From Berkiella_A sp050252335 (GTDB lineage: Bacteria; Pseudomonadota; Gammaproteobacteria; Berkiellales; Berkiellaceae): a stretch of DNA of 30,422 nt. Below the pieces are notes generated by a model. That model did not search any database. It had not been told where the DNA came from and worked only from the letters and a program-made list of their open reading frames with translations. The DNA lies in NCBI GenBank assembly GCA_050252335.1, contig JBFWLB010000035.1:1-30422 (forward strand), written 5' to 3'. Shown one piece after another: positions 24,791 to 30,422 of this stretch; the stretch's first letter is position 1, and each line of letters starts with the position of its first letter. The translations under genes were made by a program, and so were the position numbers.

Positions 24791-24831
24791 GAGGGTTAAA
24801 TATTCGCTGTGCGAACGAAGAAATAACCCTC
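24791..24831. repeat. Hairpin overlapping the coiled-coil gene stop codon
   Basis: Outer arms GAGGGTTA and TAACCCTC enclose an inner TTCGC-tgt-GCGAA. The right arm reaches into the TGA stop (24830-24832 on the complement) of the coiled-coil gene. Confidence 0.55.
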
Positions 24832-25357
24832 AATACGTAAAGCTATAAGGAGAAGAGCGTCTTTTGGGGGAGCTGGGTGTATCAGTATCTGGATTTGAGG
24901 CTATTTGACATCTTAGATTATCTCTATCTTCTTTAACAGCTGAAAGATTGTCCCTTAATTGCAGATTTTCTTGCCGTAATAAAGTTCTATCTGTATTTGC
25001 AGATTCAAGTTGTTGTCTTAAGATTAAGATTGTATTTTGTTGTGATTCCTGAGAACTAACATCGGGCATTTTTTTTCTTAGGTTATTTCTGTCTTCTTTA
25101 ACAGCAGTAAGTGTTTCTTGTAATTCAGTGTTTTGCTGCCGTAACTGAACTCTATCTCTGTTAGCTTTGTCAAGTTGTTGGGTTAGTGCTGTTAGTTGTC
25201 TATTTAATTGTAAAATCTCATTTTGTAATAAAGCATTATTCTCAACAGCGTTGTCATCGTCTTCTTGTTGCTCTTCTTCATCTGATTCACTCTCTGAATT
25301 GTCAGCGCTATTATAAATATATAAATTTTTGAATATTTTTGTTAAGCCATCGAGCAT
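24830..25357 (-). CDS. Acidic coiled-coil protein with internal duplication, unknown function
   Basis: 175 residues; family not recognised. The N-terminus is followed by a very acidic Ser/Glu/Asp stretch (about 20-37). A long predicted coiled coil (about 42-152) contains two related units, LDKANRDRVQLRQQN...TAVKEDRNNLR (62-94) and LESANTDRTLLRQEN...SAVKEDRDNLR (117-149), offset by 55 residues (165 bp). A Pro/Ser/Arg-rich tail (153-175) ends it. No signal peptide or membrane segment. An AGGGGA at 25366-25371 precedes the ATG by about 8 nt. It is divergent from macA and convergent with the phosphatase gene. A structural, scaffold or effector role is possible but unproven. Confidence 0.7.
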   Translation of the reverse strand: MLDGLTKIFKNLYIYNSADNSESESDEEEQQEDDDNAVENNALLQNEILQLNRQLTALTQQLDKANRDRVQLRQQNTELQETLTAVKEDRNNLRKKMPDVSSQESQQNTILILRQQLESANTDRTLLRQENLQLRDNLSAVKEDRDNLRCQIASNPDTDTPSSPKRRSSPYSFTY

Positions 25358-25673
25358 TTTGTAATCCCCTAGTATTATCTTTAGTTGTTCTTACACTATG
25401 GTTTATAGACGTCAGGATTGTAACAAAGTATAGAGAATGTGCCGATGCATATTATCAGTAAATCAATGTCGTTCATCGGAGTTTGAGGATCTTGAAAATT
25501 TATCAGAAAAGACTCTCTCTATAAAAAATGGTAACTTATGATATATAAACAAACTCAAAAACTAGTTTACTTTCTAATTTTGTTAGTGTGCAAATAGCTA
25601 TTTAACTACCAACTAAGAAGCATCATTTTTTACTTGAAAAAGAAATGAAGCAAATGAAGAGGTCAAGGCAAAG
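25358..25673. other. Head-to-head intergenic region (coiled-coil gene / macA)
   Basis: 316 bp, AT-rich, between divergent starts. It contains both ribosome binding sites and several A/T-rich -10-like strings, but no promoter pair with good spacing that I trust. No dispersed palindromic repeat and no small gene were recognised. Confidence 0.55.
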
Positions 25674-26840
25674 ATGCGGAAATATTTATTATGGATGTTG
25701 GCTGCTTTATTACTGGTGGGCATACTTTGGGGTGGCTTCAAATTTTACAAAAGAGATAAATCACAATCAACGGAAAATACTATGGTAGAAGTACGTTTGG
25801 GTAGTATCGAAAAAGTTGTAACCGCACAAGGCAAATTAGAACCTAAAGAGTATGTCGATGTGGGTGCTCAAGTATCAGGCTTAGTGAAAAAGTTACATGT
25901 AGAGTTGGGAGATGTGGTTAAACAGAAAGATTTAATAGCCGAAATTGATCCTGATGTATACGCTTCACAAGTAAAAGGGAGTGAAGCACGCCTGAAAACA
26001 TTGCAAGCTCAGAAAGCAGAACAATTATCGCTTGTTAAACAAGCAAACCAGAAACTGACGCGTAACCAAAATTTAATTAAAGAAAAAGCAGTGAGCATAG
26101 AAATTTTGGAAGATGCACAGACAACATTGGAAGTTGCAAATGCACAGTTGTTGTCCTTAAAAGCACAGATTGAAGAAGCACAATCCACTCTGGATGGAAA
26201 TAGAGCCAATTTAAGTTATACAAAAATCTATGCACCTATGGATGGAACTGTTGTTTCTCAGTCTGTCAAAGAAGGTCAAACCATTAATGCCAATCAGACC
26301 GCCCCTGTTATCGTACAAATTGCTAATTTAGATATTATGACGGTTAAAGCACAAGTTGCTGAGGCAGATATTACAAAGTTGAAAGTAGGTATGCCAATGT
26401 ATTTCATGACTCTGGGTTCCATGGATCGACGTTGGCAGGGAACGATTCGTCAGATTTTACCCTCCCCAGAAACAGTGAATGATGTCGTACTCTATAATGT
26501 TTTGGTTGATATTGAAAATAAAGACCATCAGTTAATGACGGGCATGACAACACAAATGTTTTTTATTGTGGCAAAGAAAGAAAATGTACCCATTATTCCC
26601 GCGAGTGCTTTATTCAAAAGAATACCAGAATTGGATACAGAGCTAGGGCAGGCTTATCAGGTTAAGGTAAAAACTAAAAAAGATACTGAGGTCAGAACGG
26701 TTATTATTAGTCTATCCGATCGCAGCACTGCTGCCGTTGAAAAAGGATTGAAGAAGGGAGAGACAGTTTTGTTAATGAATAGCCTCTCTTCTTCAACATC
26801 TAATACTCAAGGCCGTCGTGCAGGCATGGCACGTTTATGA
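25674..26840 (+). CDS. macA: Periplasmic adaptor protein of MacA type
   Basis: 388 residues. Membrane-fusion protein linking an inner-membrane ABC transporter to an outer-membrane channel. An N-terminal membrane anchor (about 5-24) precedes the lipoyl half-motif VDVGAQVSGLVKKLHVELGD, and an alpha-helical hairpin (about 98-175) is rich in Gln and Ala. The second lipoyl half is around 178-210 (IYAPMDGTVVSQSVKEGQ), and beta-barrel and membrane-proximal domains follow. Stop and macB start overlap as ATGA, so translation is coupled. AAGG lies 5 nt before the ATG. MacA partners export macrolides, heme precursors, peptides or lipopeptides; the substrate here cannot be told from sequence. Confidence 0.92.
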   Translation: MRKYLLWMLAALLLVGILWGGFKFYKRDKSQSTENTMVEVRLGSIEKVVTAQGKLEPKEYVDVGAQVSGLVKKLHVELGDVVKQKDLIAEIDPDVYASQVKGSEARLKTLQAQKAEQLSLVKQANQKLTRNQNLIKEKAVSIEILEDAQTTLEVANAQLLSLKAQIEEAQSTLDGNRANLSYTKIYAPMDGTVVSQSVKEGQTINANQTAPVIVQIANLDIMTVKAQVAEADITKLKVGMPMYFMTLGSMDRRWQGTIRQILPSPETVNDVVLYNVLVDIENKDHQLMTGMTTQMFFIVAKKENVPIIPASALFKRIPELDTELGQAYQVKVKTKKDTEVRTVIISLSDRSTAAVEKGLKKGETVLLMNSLSSSTSNTQGRRAGMARL

Positions 26841-28786
26841 CAGTCCCTTTGATCGAGCTGAGAGACATTAGTCGTTATTATAAAAGTGGTGATATTGTTG
26901 TAAAGGCGCTGAATAGTACGAATATTTCGATTTGGCAAGGCGACTTTGTTGCCATTATGGGACAATCTGGCTCGGGTAAATCAACCTTAATGAATATTAT
27001 AGGCTGCCTTGATAAGCCAACAACAGGCACCTATAAAATCATCGGGCGTGAAGTATCTACATTAGAATCGGATGATTTGGCTGCATTGCGTAGAGATATT
27101 TTTGGTTTCATCTTTCAGCGATACAATCTTCTTGCAACAGCGAGTGCAGAAGAAAATGTTGAAATTCCTGGTTTATACGCTGGCATGAAACGCATGCAAA
27201 GAAGCCAGCGTGCACGTCAATTGTTAGATGACTTGGGTTTAAGTGATCGCTACGATCATCGACCGGCAGAGCTGTCAGGAGGGCAGCAGCAACGTGTTGC
27301 GATTGCGCGCGCATTGATGAATGATCCCCCTGTTATTTTGGCGGATGAGCCTACTGGCGCCTTGGATAGCCATAGTGGCAAAGAAGTCATGAATCAATTA
27401 AAAAACTTAAATGAACAGGGTCGTACAATTATTTTAATTACGCATGATGAGCAAGTTGCAGCACATGCTAAGCGGATTATTCGCATTCAGGATGGAAAGA
27501 TCATTGCAGACAGTATGGAAACGCATAATGGCCATTCTTCTTCACACTCAGAAAAGCATGTTGTTCATCCGATTCATCATAAAGCAAGCAGTTTGACGAC
27601 AGATAGTTTTGAGGCCGTTAAAACAGCATTTCGCTCCTTGCGATCTAATCTCTTTCGTACTTCTCTAACCTTATTGGGCATTGTGATTGGTGTCGCATCT
27701 GTTATTACCATGCTTGCAGTGGGTAATGGCAGTAAACAAAAAGTGCTAACACAGATCAGCGCAATGGGAACGAATATTTTAAGTGTGAGACCAGGTGCTG
27801 CGGGTATTCGTAGCAGTGGAGATATTGCAACATTGGTCACGAGTGATGCAAAGGCATTGGAAGATCTCTCTAATGTGGTCGTTGTGGTGCCTGAACGCAG
27901 TGGACGTAAGACATTACGTATTGGCAATATTGATTATGCAACTAATATACAAGGTGTGGGGGCAGGATTCCCACTTGCGCGTGATTGGCCTATACAACAA
28001 GGCACTTTCTTTACAATAGACGATGTAAACTCCTATGCTGCTGTTATTGTTCTAGGGGCTACGGTGGCAAAGACATTTTTTCCAGGTAATGATAATCCAA
28101 TTGGCCAGTTTATACTGGTTGGTAATACGCCTTTTCAGATTATTGGTATCATGTCTTCAAAGGGGGCTGCGCCTTGGGGAGGTGATCAAGATGATACAGT
28201 TTATATTCCTTATACAACCGCTATGGTTCGTCTATTTGGAGCAACCTACCTAAATAGCATCACTTTAAAGGTAGAAGATGCTTCCATGATTGCAAAGACA
28301 GAAGCTCAAATTGTTGAGCTATTAAAAAACCGCCATGGAACCGAAGATTTTTCAGTACGAAATACAGCTTCTTTTCTAGAGATGGCAACGGCAACACAAA
28401 ATACATTAACGATTTTGCTTGGTGCTGTTGCGGCTATTTCTCTGCTTGTTGGAGGCATTGGCGTGATGAATATTATGTTAGTGAGTGTGACAGAACGTAC
28501 CCGTGAAATTGGTATTCGTATCGCAACCGGGGCTCGTATGCGAGATATTATGATTCAATTCAATACTGAGGCGGCTGTTGTGTGTACCATTGGTGGTGTT
28601 TTTGGTGTATTGCTTGGTCTTTTAGCGGGCATTGTTCTTTCACTCTTTGGGGTTGATATTGTATTTTCATTATTTCCTGCTTTATTGGCTTTTAGCTGTG
28701 CTGTTTCAACCGGATTGCTATTTGGGTATTTGCCTGCTCGAACAGCAGCGCAACTGGATCCGGTTGTGGCATTGAGTTCGGAGTAA
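26837..28786 (+). CDS. macB: MacB-type ABC transporter (fused ATPase-permease)
   Basis: 649 residues, the usual MacB size. The N-terminal ATPase has Walker A GQSGSGKST, Q-loop FIFQRYNLL, signature LSGGQQQRVAIARAL, Walker B ILADEPTGALD and H-loop LITHD. After a linker, a first helix (about 275-297), a periplasmic MacB domain and three C-terminal FtsX helices follow, including GGIGVMNIMLVSVTERTREIGIR. The linker (about 227-250) carries seven His in some 22 residues (THNGHSSSHSEKHVVHPIHH), which is unusual. The gene overlaps macA by 4 bp and lies 3 bp before the outer membrane factor. It works by mechanotransmission, driving substrate from the periplasm through the outer-membrane channel. Confidence 0.95.
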   Translation: MTVPLIELRDISRYYKSGDIVVKALNSTNISIWQGDFVAIMGQSGSGKSTLMNIIGCLDKPTTGTYKIIGREVSTLESDDLAALRRDIFGFIFQRYNLLATASAEENVEIPGLYAGMKRMQRSQRARQLLDDLGLSDRYDHRPAELSGGQQQRVAIARALMNDPPVILADEPTGALDSHSGKEVMNQLKNLNEQGRTIILITHDEQVAAHAKRIIRIQDGKIIADSMETHNGHSSSHSEKHVVHPIHHKASSLTTDSFEAVKTAFRSLRSNLFRTSLTLLGIVIGVASVITMLAVGNGSKQKVLTQISAMGTNILSVRPGAAGIRSSGDIATLVTSDAKALEDLSNVVVVVPERSGRKTLRIGNIDYATNIQGVGAGFPLARDWPIQQGTFFTIDDVNSYAAVIVLGATVAKTFFPGNDNPIGQFILVGNTPFQIIGIMSSKGAAPWGGDQDDTVYIPYTTAMVRLFGATYLNSITLKVEDASMIAKTEAQIVELLKNRHGTEDFSVRNTASFLEMATATQNTLTILLGAVAAISLLVGGIGVMNIMLVSVTERTREIGIRIATGARMRDIMIQFNTEAAVVCTIGGVFGVLLGLLAGIVLSLFGVDIVFSLFPALLAFSCAVSTGLLFGYLPARTAAQLDPVVALSSE

Positions 28787-28789
28787 GCT

Positions 28790-30157
28790 ATGAAACAGTC
28801 AATATGCTTAATGAGTCTTTTCTTATTATGTGGTTGTACATTCATACCAGACTATCAGCGTCCGTCAATGGATATACCTGGGCAATGGAATAATCAAGCA
28901 ATCGGCTATTCTTCTGATATCGCTGCTCAAGATTGGTGGATGTCATTTGGTTCTGTAGAATTAAATCAGTTGATGGATGAGGCACTTTCTCATAATCATG
29001 ATGTACTGGCTGGTATTCAGAGAGTGAAGCAAGCACGCGCTAATCTAAAGATTGCTCGTGCTGATTTTTTTCCAAATATAAATGCTTCTGCTGATGCATC
29101 ACGCGTACATAGTCACCCTGCAAAAGCGAGCGCAATCGACAGTACAAATCTACAAGCCGGTTTGAGTATTGCCTATGAGCTGGATCTCTTTGGTGCGAAT
29201 CGTTCAAATGTTGCTGCTGCGGGTGCTAGCTTACATGCAAGTCAGTACGATGAGGATGCATTAGCTTTAGTTGTGATGAGTGATGTTGCTCAAACCTATT
29301 TTTTATTGCTTAATTTACAAGAACGTTTGGCTATTGCAAATACTAACCTGAATAATGCAAAAGAAGTGCTGCGTATTATCAGTGCTCGTGTTCGAGAGGG
29401 GGCTGAATCTGATCTAGAATTAGCACAGCAATCCGTATTGGTTGCTAATAATGAAGCAGCACGTTCTTTGCTGATAGAGCAGCTTCAAAATAGTCAGAAT
29501 GCCTTGGCAGTATTGTTGGGTAAAACACCACAAGCCTTGAACATAAAAGAGTATAGTTTAGCAGTACTGACAGTACCGGTTATATTTTCTAAGCAACCTT
29601 CTGAATTGTTAGAACGTCGTCCTGATATAAAAGCAGCTGAAGCAAGTCTTGTTGCTGCGAATGCGAATATTGGTGTTGCTCGTGCCGCTTTCTTTCCGTC
29701 TATTTCATTAGGGCTTGCCAATAATATATCGGCCGCAGGGTTTCATGAGCCTGTGACAAGAAGCTTATCATTGACTTCGTCTCTTGGAATGCCACTATTT
29801 CAAGGAGGGCGTATAAAAGGCGGGGTAGAGTTAGCGACAGCGCGTCAACGAGAATTAGTCGAGATCTATCGTAAAACGGTGCTAACCGCTTTCCAAGAAG
29901 TAGAAGATGCACTTGTGGCTGTTAAAACAGCACAGGATAGGGAAGATGTTTTAGAAATAGCGATGCAACAAGCGCGCAAGGCTTATCAATTATCAAAAAG
30001 AAAATATGATTTAGGTGCAATTGATTTCCAAACCTTATTAGACACACAAAATGCACAGCTTTCAGCAGAAGATAGTTTTGCACAAGCAAAGTTGAGTCGT
30101 TTGACAACTGCGGTTACCTTATTTAAGGCGCTGGGTGGTGGATGGAAAGAGTCATGA
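28790..30157 (+). CDS. Outer membrane efflux lipoprotein, NodT/OprM family
   Basis: 455 residues. A lipoprotein signal ends in the lipobox LLCGC (Cys15 or thereabouts lipidated). FIPDYQRPSMDIPGQW then leads into two outer membrane efflux protein repeats. Typical strings are QDWWMSFGSVELNQLMDEAL, ELDLFGANRSN, LLERRPDIKAAEASLVAANANIGVARAAFFPSI and YDLGAIDFQTLLDTQNAQL, the last being a NodT/CusC hallmark. It forms the trimeric channel-tunnel across the outer membrane. It begins 3 bp after macB, so macA-macB-OMF form one operon encoding a self-contained tripartite pump rather than one relying on a shared TolC. Confidence 0.93.
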   Translation: MKQSICLMSLFLLCGCTFIPDYQRPSMDIPGQWNNQAIGYSSDIAAQDWWMSFGSVELNQLMDEALSHNHDVLAGIQRVKQARANLKIARADFFPNINASADASRVHSHPAKASAIDSTNLQAGLSIAYELDLFGANRSNVAAAGASLHASQYDEDALALVVMSDVAQTYFLLLNLQERLAIANTNLNNAKEVLRIISARVREGAESDLELAQQSVLVANNEAARSLLIEQLQNSQNALAVLLGKTPQALNIKEYSLAVLTVPVIFSKQPSELLERRPDIKAAEASLVAANANIGVARAAFFPSISLGLANNISAAGFHEPVTRSLSLTSSLGMPLFQGGRIKGGVELATARQRELVEIYRKTVLTAFQEVEDALVAVKTAQDREDVLEIAMQQARKAYQLSKRKYDLGAIDFQTLLDTQNAQLSAEDSFAQAKLSRLTTAVTLFKALGGGWKES

Positions 30158-30186
30158 GCATCTACAGCATATAGTATGTTGATGTG

Positions 30187-30245
30187 TTATTTCTCCGTGG
30201 CACAAAGCACTCTATGCTCCTTTTGTTGTCAAAGGGAGTCGCCGT
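30187..30245 (+). repeat. Intergenic repeat, unoccupied form of the 6854-7167 repeat
   Basis: 59 bp aligning without gaps to 6854-6897 joined to 7153-7167; the last 15 bases (AAAGGGAGTCGCCGT) are identical. Homology seems to extend some 20 bp further left. It lacks the 245-bp element. Confidence 0.8.
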
Positions 30246-30266
30246 TTGGCTTTAGCATCTCAGTAT

Positions 30267-30337
30267 AAATCCCCCTTGCGCACTTGCCAGTGCGCATCCC
30301 CCTTCAAAAAGTGGGATCCTGATTCGCAATGCTCATC
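30267..30337 (+). repeat. 71-bp dispersed intergenic repeat, copy B
   Basis: 66/71 identical to 24631-24701, including the stem GCGCACT-tgcc-AGTGCGC with a different loop. Confidence 0.88.
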
Positions 30338-30360
30338 AATAAAAAAGAAGCGTGCTCTTC

Positions 30361-30394
30361 GTTCGCAAAGCGAACATTTTCTCACTTTGTAAAG
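30361..30394. repeat. 34-bp dispersed repeat with palindrome, second copy
   Basis: Identical to 24528-24561. In copy A the 34-mer precedes the 71-bp repeat; here it follows it, so the modules are shuffled. Confidence 0.85.
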
Positions 30395-30422
30395 CTGACT
30401 CTTAATCACATTTTTGATTACA

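Noticed and set aside
24610..24840. Overlapping open frames of 60-76 codons on both strands
   Set aside because: They lie across the dispersed 71-bp repeat and hairpins, have no ribosome binding site and no protein-like composition. They are repeat by-products.
25492..25525. Promoter TTGAAA...TATAAA upstream of macA
   Set aside because: The spacer is 22 bp, too long for a sigma-70 promoter.
1..30422. CRISPR array, tRNA or rRNA genes
   Set aside because: No regularly spaced short repeats with unique spacers, no cloverleaf-like sequence and no rRNA motif were seen. The repeats present are few, long and palindromic.

Overview
The window is chromosomal DNA of an AT-rich gammaproteobacterium. 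The core genes and their order (lolC-lolD, a DUF2062 gene, comEC, exbB-exbD, msbA, lpxK, Trm112) match the gammaproteobacterial lipid A/lipoprotein-export neighbourhood. Three eukaryotic-like genes (Ser/Thr kinase, patatin phospholipase, leucine-rich-repeat protein), an acidic coiled-coil protein and abundant intergenic palindromic repeats suggest a host-associated or intracellular lineage such as Legionellales/Coxiellaceae relatives. That assignment is inference; no marker gene fixes the taxon.

Layout. (1) 1-2078 (+): the 3' part of a large repeat-built surface or secreted adhesin with a Ca-binding-like C-terminus. (2) 2143-7142: an accessory segment with the kinase (-), patatin (-) and LRR protein (+), bracketed by two directly oriented copies of a 245-bp inverted-repeat element. 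(3) 14706-7320 (-): a compact run aguA-aguB-DAHP synthase-mfd-csiV, covering agmatine to putrescine conversion, entry to aromatic biosynthesis, transcription-coupled repair and a cell-wall-associated protein. (4) 14819-16772 (+): lolC/E-lolD, a lipoprotein-release ABC transporter with only one permease gene. (5) 17523-17005 (-): DUF2062 membrane protein, divergent by 12 bp from comEC (+). (6) 19870-24509 (+): exbB-exbD-msbA-lpxK-Trm112-LMW phosphatase, tightly packed or overlapping, for envelope energization and lipid A synthesis and transport. (7) 25357-24830 (-): coiled-coil protein. (8) 25674-30157 (+): macA-macB-outer membrane factor lipoprotein, a complete tripartite exporter. The window ends in repeats.

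The most striking structural signal is in the spacers. Every convergent (tail-to-tail) gap (2079-2561, 6793-7319, 16773-17004, 24510-24829) and the terminal gap after 30157 is packed with mosaic palindromic repeats. The head-to-head promoter gaps contain none that I can see. One 245-bp element (6898-7142) can be shown to be an insertion: it carries 38-bp terminal inverted repeats and a 10-bp target duplication, and a homologous unoccupied site of exactly 59 bp is present at 30187-30245.

No tRNA, rRNA, CRISPR array, transposase gene or prophage gene was seen. All functional calls are from motif reading; no database search was possible.
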